64,000 nucleotides of DNA from Granulicella sp. WH15 (GCF_009914315.1 NZ_CP042596.1:1674001-1738000), one strand, 5' to 3'. Shown: positions 47,569-57,296, numbered from the stretch's first letter. The notes: generated by a model not told the origin, from the letters alone. Numbers and translations: made by a program.

Positions 47569-50500
47569 CTAAAAAAGAAGCTTCAGCATGAATTGCAGCG
47601 ATCTTGGACCGCCTTGCTGGTAAAGCGCCGACGATCCGCCCAAGCCATTCGACAGCGTATTGGTGGCTTGGCCCATCAGGACGTTGTTGCAGGTTGCTCC
47701 CGGGGCAGTCACGCCGCAGGTTGTATTCACGGTCCCGAATGCCGGATGGTTGGCGACGTTGAAGGCTTCTGCGCGGAACTGAAGCTGTGAGCGCTCAAAC
47801 AGTGGGAAGCTGCGTTGTACGGCGAAGTTCGCTTGATTCTCTCCAAATCCTCGCAAGAAGTTACGCGGAGCGTTGCCAGCCCCCAATGGACTTGCAGTGA
47901 CGCTGAAGATCGTCGGATCAACCTGGCGACCGCCCGGGATTCCGGCTTTATTCACGTAGGGTTGTTTGCCGTTGTAGTTGAGTTCACCAGAAATTTGATA
48001 TCCCGTCGCCGGATCGACTACCGCTGGACCGACAGGCTCGTAAGGAAAGGCACTGCGGGCTACGAACCATAGGTCTGCATTCCAGTAACCGAGCACCGAC
48101 TTCACAAACCGATTCTCGTAGTTTGTCGGCAGGTTATAGACGAGAGCAGCCGTAAAGTTATTGCGGACGTCGTTGTCCGAGTTTCCTCGTTGGAGCGGGA
48201 ATGCGGCAGTTCTGGAGTTGTCTGCGGTCGCCCAATCTATGGCGTGAGACCAGGTATAGGAGGCCAATGCTTGAAGTCCATGATTCAACTGGCGCTGGTA
48301 CTTCATCTGGAGACTGTTATAGTTCGAGCCCGGACCATTCACAAATAAGTAGAACGTATTGAATAGCGGATTGAACTTATTTACGGAATATTGCTGGATC
48401 GTCGAAAGTTTACGTCCAAGGGAAACAACGTAGCCTACCGTGACAGTCTGTTTCTGGCCGAGTGCTTGCTCCAGGCTGCCATTCCACTGTATTGAATATG
48501 GCGGAACGATGTTGTTCGCTGGGTAGTTCAAGAATGAATAGGGTGGATTTATAGTAACGGGCAGTAGGATCTGGCTGGCTGTTAGTGGGAAAGCGTGACC
48601 AGTATAGGTGCCCTGCGATGCCGCACCGAGGTTCGTGCCGCCACCATAGGTTCCGTTCAGAGAGATGGAATCGTAGAAGAGGCCGCCGCCGCCACGGAAG
48701 ACAAGTTCATGGCCGGGTGCGTCGTAGATCGTAACTGCTACGCCGAGCCGCGGCGCAAAATCCGTGTAGGTCGTCTGAAAGAGCGGGGCACCGGGTTTAG
48801 ACAGTCCCAGCGACGATGGATTATTGACGTTGCCGGTATATGTAGTCGTCGGAGCACCAGAAACTGAAGGCGGCGGGTTAACATCCCAACGAAGCCCGAG
48901 GGATAGACTCAGGCGCGGGAAAAGATGCCATTCGTCCTGCACGAAGAGCCCGAGGTTCTTGGTTGTGGGGTCAGTACGCAAAATATTTTGCGCTGTGATA
49001 GAGGCAGCATTGCTCAGGACAGTGTCTGCGTTCGTAAAATTGTAGACGACACGTGGACCGCGCGAAAGCGTTCCGTCTCCGTAATAAGCCGTAGTCTGCA
49101 GGTAGTTGACTCCTGCCTTGACTAAGTGCCTCCCGTGCGACCATGAGACTGTATCGAGCGCATTCGGCTGGTATTGGCTCGATCCGTCATTTTCCTCATA
49201 AAAAAACGATCCACTTGGCAATGACATTTCAATCAAAGTCTCGCCGGTTGGATTCGGCAATCCCTGCGCCGTATACAAGTTGATCGGGACAGCGCCGCCT
49301 ACATTGCCCGGGGTGTTGAGCCCGTTGAATACGGCCGATGAATACTGCAGCCGGAGTTCGTTCGCGATGTTTCCGCGCAACGCATGATCCAATCCCAATA
49401 GATAGATCCGGTTCCGAGTGTTGGTGGCACTTAGGTCGAGCGCCGTCGGCCCGCTTGTATTGCTGATTGTGTCGCTGTAGCGAGCGAATAATCGCATGGT
49501 CGGCGCGATCTGGTAGTCAACGCGAGCGTTGATAGAGTTGATGAGACCTCTGGTTGTCGCGCTGAAGATGAATGGGGAACCTCCGAGGCCGTTGTCTACG
49601 CACTGAGGGTTTGTAGCCGTCGAACAATTTGGCAAGGGGTAGGCATTCAAGAGCGGCTGGAGTGCGGCGGGTGCATTCGCGCGCAGGTTCTTATATGCGG
49701 GATTTGTATAGGTGGCGGTGTTGAATGTGCCGTTTGACGGAACAGTGGTGATTGATGCCGCCGATGGAAGAGTCAGACGCAGCCCTTCGTATGAGAAAAA
49801 GAAAAACAGGTGGTCTTTGCCTGAATACACTCGGGGGATCGAGATCGGCCCACCAAACGTTCCGCCAAAATCGTTTTGGCGTTCTTTGGGTGTTGGAAGA
49901 GGGCTGGTGCTATAGGTGTTGAACCAGTTGTTGGCGTCGAATGCGGAGTTTCGGAGATAGTCGTATGCAGTCCCGTGATAGTCGTTGGTGCCTGACCGAG
50001 AGCGGAAGCTTACTTGCGCGCCTGGCAGCCGACCGTATTCCGCTGAATAGCTCGAAGTCGCGATTTTGAATTCTTCCATCGCATCTACGGAGATGATCGA
50101 TTGCGTGGTTCCGAGCGCGGTTCCGCTTGGCATTGCGCCAGCAGATCCAGCATAGCTGTTGTACGCGGGAGCATTCATCGCGCTTGCGCCGTCTACCGTA
50201 AAGTTGTTGGCGTCGGAGCGCATACCATTGACGCTGAACTGCCCCTGATTGTTATTCGCTGGAGTGGCAGCAGAAGCCTGTGGCGTGTTGGTCAATACTC
50301 CTGGCGATAGGGCAACCAGGGATTGGAAGCTTCTGCCGTTCATCGGTATGTCCGCCACAAACTGGCGATCAATCACGGTGCCTACGGTTGCGTCCGACGT
50401 GTTGATCGGTGCGCCTTCGCCAGTTACTGTGACCGTTTCGGAAGTCGATCCCACGGCCATCTGGAAGTTGATCTGCAGTACATCTTGCGTGTGCAGAAAT

Positions 50501-50775
50501 AAATCTTCTTTGAGGATTGTGCGGAAGCCTAATTTTTCAATCTGCATTTGATACGGGCCAACTGGCAGTGAGGGAATGCTGTAGTTCCCGTCTTTGTTGG
50601 TCTTCGCCTCAAATTTCTGGTTTGTATCGGTGTTGATGGCGAGCACGCGTACGTCGGGGATGAAGGCCTTCGAGGAGTCCTGGATCACTCCCGTTAGACT
50701 CGCATTGCTTCCCTGAGCAAACACACGACCGGCGAAGAACAGCACAAAAAACAAGTAAGCAGCTAGGCGGCGCAT
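47569..50775 (-). CDS. TonB-dependent receptor (Oar-like) with carboxypeptidase-regulatory domain
   Basis: This 1068-residue outer-membrane receptor has a signal peptide (residues 1-21). A carboxypeptidase-regulatory-like domain (about 22-105) runs from ASLTGVIQDSSKAFIPDVRV to LFLHTQ. A plug-like segment (about 115-240) includes ADIPMNGRSFQSLVALSPGV. The large beta-barrel ends with a C-terminal Phe (LQFMLKLLF). This architecture is typical of Acidobacteriota and takes up large oligosaccharides or similar ligands with TonB energy. No SusD-like partner is present. It lies directly downstream of the sigma/anti-sigma pair and is the obvious target for it. Confidence 0.92.
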   Translation of the reverse strand: MRRLAAYLFFVLFFAGRVFAQGSNASLTGVIQDSSKAFIPDVRVLAINTDTNQKFEAKTNKDGNYSIPSLPVGPYQMQIEKLGFRTILKEDLFLHTQDVLQINFQMAVGSTSETVTVTGEGAPINTSDATVGTVIDRQFVADIPMNGRSFQSLVALSPGVLTNTPQASAATPANNNQGQFSVNGMRSDANNFTVDGASAMNAPAYNSYAGSAGAMPSGTALGTTQSIISVDAMEEFKIATSSYSAEYGRLPGAQVSFRSRSGTNDYHGTAYDYLRNSAFDANNWFNTYSTSPLPTPKERQNDFGGTFGGPISIPRVYSGKDHLFFFFSYEGLRLTLPSAASITTVPSNGTFNTATYTNPAYKNLRANAPAALQPLLNAYPLPNCSTATNPQCVDNGLGGSPFIFSATTRGLINSINARVDYQIAPTMRLFARYSDTISNTSGPTALDLSATNTRNRIYLLGLDHALRGNIANELRLQYSSAVFNGLNTPGNVGGAVPINLYTAQGLPNPTGETLIEMSLPSGSFFYEENDGSSQYQPNALDTVSWSHGRHLVKAGVNYLQTTAYYGDGTLSRGPRVVYNFTNADTVLSNAASITAQNILRTDPTTKNLGLFVQDEWHLFPRLSLSLGLRWDVNPPPSVSGAPTTTYTGNVNNPSSLGLSKPGAPLFQTTYTDFAPRLGVAVTIYDAPGHELVFRGGGGLFYDSISLNGTYGGGTNLGAASQGTYTGHAFPLTASQILLPVTINPPYSFLNYPANNIVPPYSIQWNGSLEQALGQKQTVTVGYVVSLGRKLSTIQQYSVNKFNPLFNTFYLFVNGPGSNYNSLQMKYQRQLNHGLQALASYTWSHAIDWATADNSRTAAFPLQRGNSDNDVRNNFTAALVYNLPTNYENRFVKSVLGYWNADLWFVARSAFPYEPVGPAVVDPATGYQISGELNYNGKQPYVNKAGIPGGRQVDPTIFSVTASPLGAGNAPRNFLRGFGENQANFAVQRSFPLFERSQLQFRAEAFNVANHPAFGTVNTTCGVTAPGATCNNVLMGQATNTLSNGLGGSSALYQQGGPRSLQFMLKLLF

Positions 50776-50897
50776 TAGGATGGATTTCTCCTCTGAGGTC
50801 TGTGAGCAGATTGGGTGGCTACATCCGCAAGTACGGGGCCAGCTCGGGATCTGTACCGCTTCTCTCAGAGAAGTAATCTAATCTTCACAAAGGAAAG

Positions 50898-52169
50898 CTA
50901 CGGGTGATTTGGCTCGCGCCGTAGCGATGCATAGAGGAAAGGCTTGCCACTAGGCTTTTCGATCTGCTTCCCGGGTTCGATCGTAACGAAGACCGCATCC
51001 AGTCTCGCGAGTTGCTCTGGATTGTCCACACGTAGCGTCCAGCGGCGGTTCGTCTCGCTGTCCAAGTAGAGTAAACCGAGATTGATGGGTTGGCGGTCGT
51101 TCGCGCTTGTCCGCCCCCAGACATGAAACGTGCTGGTCTGTTTTACTCCGGGCTGACGATCCAGATCGTACGCGTAAAAGATCAGCGATTTTGTTTTGGT
51201 ATAGAACACGCGACCAAATGGTTTGCGCGCCTGCCCGGTCTCATTCACATCCATGATGTCCGCTATGTAGAGATTGCGGGCACCAATAAGGTCGCGGATA
51301 TCTTTGTCGGACGCAAGGTATTGCTCATCGTTCTTTGTACGCTTGTCCTGATCATTTACCGCAACAGTGAGACCTCCCACTTGGCTCTCCAAGGATGCGA
51401 TTCGCACGAGGTCTTGTTTGCGTTGCGACCGTAAGTTGTTCAATTCGTCCTGCACGGTCTGATAAGACTGCTGAGCATCGCGAAGCCGTGCGTTGGCGGC
51501 ATCTCTCTGCTCGGTGAGGCTGACGATCTGCGAGGCGGCGTCCGTTTTGGATGCCGTCAAGGAAGCTGTGAGATTATCCAGGCGAGCCTGCGCCGCTTTA
51601 GCATCCGCGCGCAACTTCTCGATTTGCGCGCTGCTTGTAGACACGAGAGATTGCAACTCTGCTTCGTGTCTTTGGGATGCTTGCAGTGCGAGCTTTACCT
51701 TCTGCGTGTCACTATCGACGTTGCTCGTCTGAACAGGTAAGAACGTGGGAACGATAGCAGCGTCTCTGTGTCTACGTTCTCCAAGATGGTATGAACCGAA
51801 GCCTATGCAGCCCAGAATGGATGCTGCTGCAACTCCGCGCCACACGATAGAAGGCACGAATGGAAAAGGTGAGAGATGTTTTGACTTCGTGTTCGGCGGG
51901 GAATGTTTTGCCGTATCTAAGAGTCGCGCTAATGCCGATGTTTCATCGAACTGTGCAACTTCCGGTGTTGACCGATGAAGATCGGTCAGCATCGACATAC
52001 CTTCATTGGCAAGGCTTTGATATTGTGCGAAAACTTTGTTGCACTCCGCACACTGATTGAGATGAGTCAAGAGGGCCGCCGATTCCTCCGTCGTCAGGGC
52101 ACCTGCCGTGGCGAGAGCGCAAAGCTCTTCATACCGATCATGGTCGAATTGAGAATGGTTGTCGGTCAT
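50898..52169 (-). CDS. Anti-sigma factor (zinc-binding, RskA-like)
   Basis: This 423-residue protein has an N-terminal ZAS zinc finger, HLNQCAEC (HxxxCxxC, residues about 35-42), that should bind the ECF sigma factor. One membrane span (about 105-130, VAAASILGCIGFGSYHLG) follows, then a coiled coil rich in Gln/Ala/Lys (about 155-270). The C-terminal extracytoplasmic beta domain (about 300-423) has VFVTIEPGKQIEKPSGKPFL, resembling RskA. Its ATGA start overlaps the sigma-factor stop. The signal it senses is unknown, though the coiled coil suggests a long rod through the periplasm. Confidence 0.88.
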   Translation of the reverse strand: MTDNHSQFDHDRYEELCALATAGALTTEESAALLTHLNQCAECNKVFAQYQSLANEGMSMLTDLHRSTPEVAQFDETSALARLLDTAKHSPPNTKSKHLSPFPFVPSIVWRGVAAASILGCIGFGSYHLGERRHRDAAIVPTFLPVQTSNVDSDTQKVKLALQASQRHEAELQSLVSTSSAQIEKLRADAKAAQARLDNLTASLTASKTDAASQIVSLTEQRDAANARLRDAQQSYQTVQDELNNLRSQRKQDLVRIASLESQVGGLTVAVNDQDKRTKNDEQYLASDKDIRDLIGARNLYIADIMDVNETGQARKPFGRVFYTKTKSLIFYAYDLDRQPGVKQTSTFHVWGRTSANDRQPINLGLLYLDSETNRRWTLRVDNPEQLARLDAVFVTIEPGKQIEKPSGKPFLYASLRREPNHP

Positions 52170-52843
52170 TCCTTCTCAGTATCCTTTAGTTCCTGCACGA
52201 TGCCGTTTTTTCTTAGTTTCTGAAGGCCGCGATAGTAGTGGTGCCGGACGTTTTCCGGCGATTCGCCAAGTTGTCCTGCAATCTCTTTGAGCTCAAGCCC
52301 CTCGAAGAAAAACAACTGCAATGTGCGCCGCTGCTTTTCGGGCAGTTCGCACAATGCGATTTGTAGCTGGGCTAGATTCCATTTCGACACAATGTGATGT
52401 TCCACATCATTTGTTCCTGCCAATGTATTCGCGAGATCTGCCACATCTGTACCAAGGTAAAAATGTCGGCGATGCAAAAAGTCTCTGCGATCGAGCGATC
52501 GAGAATGTGTCACCTGAACGATCCAGGTTTTCGCACTTCCCTTGGATTGATCAAACTGAGCAGCCTTTTGATAGAGGTAGAGGAAGACGTCTTGTACGAT
52601 CTCTTCTGCTTCACCCGCGTCGTGAAGGATGCGATAGGCCATGCTGAAGACAAGGCGGGAGTATCGGCGGAACAGCTCCGAAAGCGCATCCTGATCACGT
52701 TCTTTGAGAGCAGCCATTAGGCTCTCATCGGTGGAAGAAGGCACCTTTTCTTCGATTGGAATCACAGACGCAACCGGACGCTTCTGCTTGGCCCTGAGGA
52801 AGGGCAACGACAAAGCACGCTCTGGAGGGCTGCTGAATGACAC
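52166..52843 (-). CDS. ECF-family RNA polymerase sigma factor
   Basis: This 225-residue sigma-70 factor has sigma2 (about residues 50-120, ALSELFRRYSRLVFSMAYRI, then AEEIVQDVFLYLYQKA) and sigma4 (about 155-215, LPEKQRRTLQLFFFEGLELK, then GESPENVRHHYYRGLQKLRK). A 45-residue N-terminal extension precedes sigma2. It is translationally coupled to the anti-sigma gene and heads the block ending in the GH9 gene. It probably responds to an envelope signal, such as transported plant-wall fragments, by raising transcription of this block. No candidate promoter sequence could be confirmed by eye. Confidence 0.95.
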   Translation of the reverse strand: MSFSSPPERALSLPFLRAKQKRPVASVIPIEEKVPSSTDESLMAALKERDQDALSELFRRYSRLVFSMAYRILHDAGEAEEIVQDVFLYLYQKAAQFDQSKGSAKTWIVQVTHSRSLDRRDFLHRRHFYLGTDVADLANTLAGTNDVEHHIVSKWNLAQLQIALCELPEKQRRTLQLFFFEGLELKEIAGQLGESPENVRHHYYRGLQKLRKNGIVQELKDTEKE

Positions 52844-53056
52844 CGAATACTCTCGCTTGGAGGACGCAAATCATGCGACAACCGAACAGTAGAGAGCCGT
52901 CGCATGACTCCACCGTATCCTTCGAAAATACACTGAAAATCCTTAGTTTTCCCCTGTATCGCTCTCACATTAAATTTAGGAAAACCATTGGTACAAATCT
53001 TCGATGACAGCCGTATTCACTTAAATCCAGTGCATGCCTGGGCGTGAAGTCTCCAA

Positions 53057-54439
53057 CTAACAGATGTGTTGTGGAACTTGCTGCAAACGTGCTCTAAACC
53101 GCGTATTTCTTCCTAAGCCCGCTTTCAACCCCGGCTCAATTTTCTGTTTGGCTCGCTCAAGTGTAGGGAAGCAACAAGCTCCAAGACCAGCCGATGTCTC
53201 GAAGGCCAGAACCGCATCGCGGAAGGCATCGGATGCTCCAGGGATTCCAGCCAGATCATTGACCCAATCGTGATACTGCTTCTGAATGCGATCTTTCGCA
53301 TCGAGAAGTGACTCATCTTTCCGGGCTCCTGGCGCGCGATGGGTGCCGTGGGGGAAGAAGAGCAGGAGGACGGAATTTGAAGTAAGCATCAAAGCCGGTA
53401 CATCGATCTGATGATTCAGTATTGCGTCCCTGAGCCCCTTGGCACGCTCATCGAGCAGCGCCAAGCGAGTGTTCACGTCCTTCGCCGTAATCCAATCCTG
53501 GAATCCCGACTGACCGATCGCCACCGAAACCAGACGCATGAGTAGATGGAAGTAATCTGCGTTTCTCGCATGGAACGTATCGGATGTATCAGGATCTTTC
53601 GCGTGGGGAGAGACGAATAGATAGTAACGACTGTCCTGATTCTGATGGCAATCAATCAGGTCCACAAGATTCTTTGCCATACCGAGTGGCTGGTTCTGCA
53701 GAATACCCCCATCGGAATACGTGTAGAGTTGAGGGTCCTGAGCCCATTTCTCAAGATTGGGAGAGGGATAGTCGTTTGATTCTATCTTTGCAGAGCGCGA
53801 CACATCTTGAGGACGAAAGGCAACGGGAAATGCCCCGCAAGCGACGGCAGCCTGCCGTAGTGGCTCCCAAAAATCTGAGGTGTCACTCATAGCATCGACG
53901 ACCTCGCGGGACAACTGATCACCGTAGTCGATGTATGTGAAGCGACCTCCCGGGGTAACGTCGTATCCATAGGCGATGCCATTCAAGTTAGTCAACGCCA
54001 CGCCCACGCGAATGAAATCGCCGACTCCGCTGTGTCGTTCCTTCGGTGACAGCTCTCCTTCATAGCGAGCCAGTAATGCCTCTTTCGAGATTGTCTCGAT
54101 AAGGGTGGAAGAGAAGAGTGAGTGCAGGGCTGGTTCGCTGTCCTCGGGCTTCTGAAGCTCTTCGAGCGAGATTCGTTTGACCCAGATGTTGTATAGCGGG
54201 TTATCGTATGGCCCGACAAACTCGCCCGCTCCGTACATAAGCTTTTGCGCAAGGATGATGGCGGTCATGCCACCGGCAGATGCGCCTGTCAATACGTCGA
54301 TAACGATTCGATCGCTTGCGGCAGTCGCAGAATTATTGTTGTGCTGATGGACAGCATCCAAAACCTCATAGAGCACACCAGCTTCATAGCTCCCAAGAGA
54401 GACTGCGCCGGCAATCGTGATGGCTAGTCGTTTCGGCAT
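53057..54439 (-). CDS. Patatin-like phospholipase
   Basis: This serine lipase of about 460 residues has the fold start LAITIAGAVSLGSYEAGVLY, the nucleophile elbow LTGASAGGM (GxSxG) and the dyad Asp in YSDGGILQNQPLG. The oxyanion stretch has GAVSLGSY instead of the common GGGxxG, which occurs in some bacterial patatins. It lacks a signal peptide and is probably cytoplasmic or exported by another route. ATG 54439 was chosen; a GTG three codons earlier is equally possible. Substrate unknown; these enzymes free fatty acids from membrane lipids, sometimes as effectors in phage defence, but no partner genes are nearby. Confidence 0.88.
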   Translation of the reverse strand: MPKRLAITIAGAVSLGSYEAGVLYEVLDAVHQHNNNSATAASDRIVIDVLTGASAGGMTAIILAQKLMYGAGEFVGPYDNPLYNIWVKRISLEELQKPEDSEPALHSLFSSTLIETISKEALLARYEGELSPKERHSGVGDFIRVGVALTNLNGIAYGYDVTPGGRFTYIDYGDQLSREVVDAMSDTSDFWEPLRQAAVACGAFPVAFRPQDVSRSAKIESNDYPSPNLEKWAQDPQLYTYSDGGILQNQPLGMAKNLVDLIDCHQNQDSRYYLFVSPHAKDPDTSDTFHARNADYFHLLMRLVSVAIGQSGFQDWITAKDVNTRLALLDERAKGLRDAILNHQIDVPALMLTSNSVLLLFFPHGTHRAPGARKDESLLDAKDRIQKQYHDWVNDLAGIPGASDAFRDAVLAFETSAGLGACCFPTLERAKQKIEPGLKAGLGRNTRFRARLQQVPQHIC

Positions 54440-54802
54440 GATCGACACCAGGAAATACCGGAGGGAACCCGGTGGAATAAGACGCTGCTAGGGCCTAGTT
54501 CCTGCGAAGCGTGTCTGTTTGCGAGGGGAATGCACTTGCAATTTCGCCGGAGGGCATACAGCGAGTCAAGCGAAATCTTAAAAAGCAATTCTGTAATCGA
54601 TTGGGTAACTCAGCGGAGCCACTGTACTCCTTGCGCCGTCCTGTTCGCTATCCCTATTTTGATCGATCGAGCAGATTTACGATCTGCTCTGGCTGATACT
54701 GCTTGCCGGGCAGACCCCGAAAGTTTGGTCAGGTTTGGAAAAATAAAACGGGTGGAGCAAATGATCTGGAGTTGATATTTGCTTGATTTCTGAGGAGATA
54801 AT
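54440..54802. other. Gene-free spacer with one hairpin
   Basis: No convincing gene is seen. At 54669-54689 GAGCAGAT pairs with ATCTGCTC around a five-base loop, 114 bases beyond the 3' end of the tRNA gene on its strand. It has no T tract. One short open frame here lacks a ribosome site and coding character. Confidence 0.4.
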
Positions 54803-54878
54803 TGGTGGACGCGGAAGGAATCGAACCTTCAACCAGTCGATTAAGAGTCGAATGCTCTGCCAATTGAGCTACGCGTCC
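54803..54878 (-). tRNA. tRNA-Lys (anticodon CTT)
   Basis: The 76-base gene folds as a cloverleaf. The acceptor arm begins GGACGCG and pairs with CGCGTCC before ACCA. The D-arm is GCTC/GAGC, the anticodon loop is CTCTTAA (anticodon CTT, reading AAG), and the T-arm contains GGTTCGATTCC. The CCA end is encoded. The outermost pair of the anticodon stem (27-43) is U-C, while the other four pairs are normal. Confidence 0.95.
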
Positions 54879-55103
54879 AATGTGAGGATCGAGGATGATA
54901 GAACCATGTTGTCGATGGTCCAGAGCGGCGCTTGATACGGAGCCGGGCGGCTCTTACGCGCACAGCAACACTCTCTCACAAACAAAGAATAGCACAGTTC
55001 GACCCGGCTTGAGCAGGGCGGAAGTGGAAAACGTTACTCCAATATGAATGAGCTGCGGAGGAATTTGTACGGGACTCCGGCTGACGCGTGCTAAGTTCAA
55101 CCC

Positions 55104-56603
55104 ATGCCCTCAAAGTGGATCTTTCCCCTGCCTGCGCTTCTTGCCTTGTCTGCCACGATGTCTGCCCCGCTGGTGGCCCAGCCCGCCGCGCCCGCGCCAC
55201 GGGCCGCGCATGACTACACTGCGACTCGCAAGCCGGAGCTGACGCAGAAGTTCGTGGATTTCTTGTCGATTCCGAATGTGGCTGCCGATCCGGCGGGGCT
55301 TAAGAAGAACGCTGACTTTCTGGTGGAGCAGCTCTCGCAGCGTGGATTCGCGGCACAGTTGCTGACGGCTCCGGGGCTGCCTGCGGGGACGCCGCCGGTG
55401 GTCTTTGGCGAGATTAAGACGCCGGGTGCTACGCGGACGATTGTGCTCTATGCGCACTACGACGGCCAGCCCGTGACGGCTTCGGAGTGGGAGAATGGCG
55501 CTCCGTTTACGCCGGTGATGAAGCAGGTGAACGGGGAACCGTATGTTTTTGCGCGTAGTGCCGGGGATGACAAGGCCGCGATCTTTGCGCAACTGACGGC
55601 GCTCGATGCGTTGAAGGCTGCGCACATTCCTCTGAAGGCGAATATTCGTTTTGTATGGGAGGGCGAGGAGGAGGCCGGTTCGGTTCACCTGGAGCAGATT
55701 CTAATGGCGCATCGCGATCTGATCGGCGGCGATGTGTGGCTGGTGTGCGATGGGCCGGTGGACCAGACGCGGCAGCAGAATGTGATCTTCGGCGCGCGCG
55801 GCGATACGCATATGCAGATCGTCGTCTACGGGCCGAGCCGGTCGCTGCATAGCGGGCATTATGGCAACTGGGCTCCGAACCCGGCGATGATGCTGGTGCA
55901 GTTGCTGGCGGGGATGAAGGATGGGGACGGCAAGGTGCTGATTCCGCACTTTTACGAGGGGGCTGCGCCGCTGGGACCGCTCGAGAAGCAGGCTCTGGCT
56001 TCGGCTCCGATGAACGATGGGATGTTGCGGCAGGAGCTGGCTCTGGGGCATACGGATGGCGGCGGCAAGCCTCTGCGCGAGCTGCTGAATCTGCCTACGT
56101 TGAATATTAACGGCATTGCCTCGGGGCAGACGGGGACGCACTCGACCAACTCGATTCCTCCGAGCGCGATTGCGAATCTGGATATGCGGCTGGTGGTCGG
56201 GATCGACTGGAAAGTACAGCAGCAGCGGGTGATTGATTATGTGAGGTCGCAGGGATATTACGTGACCTCGGCTGAGCCTACGCGGGCGGAGCTGCTGGCG
56301 CAGCCGAAAGTGGCGTACATGAAGGGCGATGTGGGGGAGAATGCTTCGCGGACGCCGATGGACCTGCCGATTGCGGCGGATGTGATTGAGGCTATCAAGG
56401 GTGCTCGGGGAAAGGTAATTTTGCTGCCGACCTCGGGCGGGACGGTGCCGCTGGATGCGATGGAGCGGGCTGCGAATACGAAGACGATCAGTGTGCCGAT
56501 TGCGAACCATGACGATAATCAGCACGCGGCGAATGAGAATCTGCGGATGCAGAATATGTGGGATGGGGTGGAGACGATGGCGGCCCTGATCGATATGAAG
56601 TAG
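55104..56603 (+). CDS. Exported M20-family metallopeptidase
   Basis: This 499-residue zinc peptidase has a signal peptide (MPSKWIFPLPALLALSATMS). M20 motifs are visible: LYAHYDGQPV (first metal His/Asp), ARSAGDDKAA (bridging Asp), EGEEEAGSVHLEQ (catalytic Glu-Glu), and later HSGHYGNWAPNP in the dimerisation region. It probably cleaves dipeptides or acylated amino acids in the periplasm. It lies near no obvious operon partner. The promoter region is the 225-base gap beyond the tRNA. Confidence 0.93.
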   Translation: MPSKWIFPLPALLALSATMSAPLVAQPAAPAPRAAHDYTATRKPELTQKFVDFLSIPNVAADPAGLKKNADFLVEQLSQRGFAAQLLTAPGLPAGTPPVVFGEIKTPGATRTIVLYAHYDGQPVTASEWENGAPFTPVMKQVNGEPYVFARSAGDDKAAIFAQLTALDALKAAHIPLKANIRFVWEGEEEAGSVHLEQILMAHRDLIGGDVWLVCDGPVDQTRQQNVIFGARGDTHMQIVVYGPSRSLHSGHYGNWAPNPAMMLVQLLAGMKDGDGKVLIPHFYEGAAPLGPLEKQALASAPMNDGMLRQELALGHTDGGGKPLRELLNLPTLNINGIASGQTGTHSTNSIPPSAIANLDMRLVVGIDWKVQQQRVIDYVRSQGYYVTSAEPTRAELLAQPKVAYMKGDVGENASRTPMDLPIAADVIEAIKGARGKVILLPTSGGTVPLDAMERAANTKTISVPIANHDDNQHAANENLRMQNMWDGVETMAALIDMK

Positions 56604-56627
56604 GGGCTTGGGCGCGGCGGGCGATGG

Positions 56628-57296
56628 CTATAACAGGGCCAGGATGTCGTCGGGTTCGGGGCGTACGCGTGGGTCGGCGTGGGCCTCGGCGAAGGCGATG
56701 ATGCCGTCCTGGCGAATGAGGAAGACCGCGGGTAGAGGTAGTCGCCACGAGGCCTCATCCGCGGTAGCGTAGGTGCCGCCGGAGTTGGCGAAGGGGATAT
56801 TGACCAGGATGGATTGGAAGTAGCGCCGCGCGGCGGGTGGCACCGTGTGCATGATGCCGAACTCGGCGGCGAGTGAGCAGCCGGGGTCCGAGAGCAGGGG
56901 GAAGCTGAGGCCGTGCTGCTGGGCGGTGAAGTCGTTCTGGCGGCGGGTCTGTGGCGAAACGGCGGTGAAGAAGGCTCCGCGTTCGCGCAGGGTGGGGTAG
57001 AGATCGCGCCAGGCTTCCAGCTCGGTGACACAGTACGGGTCCCAGCGGCCACGGAAGAACGAGAGCACCAGCGGGCCGAGAGCGAGCAGGTCGGAGGAGC
57101 GGACGGTCTGGCCGGTGCTGGCGTCGGTGAGCGCGAAGCTAGGCGCGGGCGAGCCTGCGGACAGGATGCGGTCTTCGATGCCGGAGGCGAAGAGGTCGGC
57201 GGTGGCCTGCTCGGAGACGGCGAGGCGGTCGGCCTGGACGAGGGCGCGGGTGCGGGTGGTGATGGCGTCGAGCCGATCCTGTAACAGGGAAGCCAT
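56628..57296 (-). CDS. Peroxiredoxin-like AhpC/TSA-family protein lacking the usual first active-site cysteine
   Basis: This 222-residue thioredoxin-fold protein belongs to the peroxiredoxin-like group whose active site usually reads FYRGGWCPYCxxEL. Here it is FFRGRWDPYCVTEL: Asp86 replaces the first, peroxidatic Cys, and the second, Cys89, remains. The rest (residues about 48-75, SAGSPAPSFALTD and LLALGPLVLSFF, and the C-terminal RQDGIIAFAEAHAD) matches the family. It may be inactive as a peroxidase or use Cys89 differently. No signal peptide. It starts 61 bases from the divergent isomerase-like gene. Confidence 0.85.
   Translation of the reverse strand: MASLLQDRLDAITTRTRALVQADRLAVSEQATADLFASGIEDRILSAGSPAPSFALTDASTGQTVRSSDLLALGPLVLSFFRGRWDPYCVTELEAWRDLYPTLRERGAFFTAVSPQTRRQNDFTAQQHGLSFPLLSDPGCSLAAEFGIMHTVPPAARRYFQSILVNIPFANSGGTYATADEASWRLPLPAVFLIRQDGIIAFAEAHADPRVRPEPDDILALL

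Noticed and set aside
53057..54439. Patatin as part of an anti-phage (CBASS-like) system
   Set aside because: No cyclase, ubiquitin-like or peptidase partner genes lie alongside, so the phospholipase alone does not support it.
54511..54696. Small open frame (61 codons) before the tRNA
   Set aside because: No ribosome site, no coding periodicity and random-looking composition.
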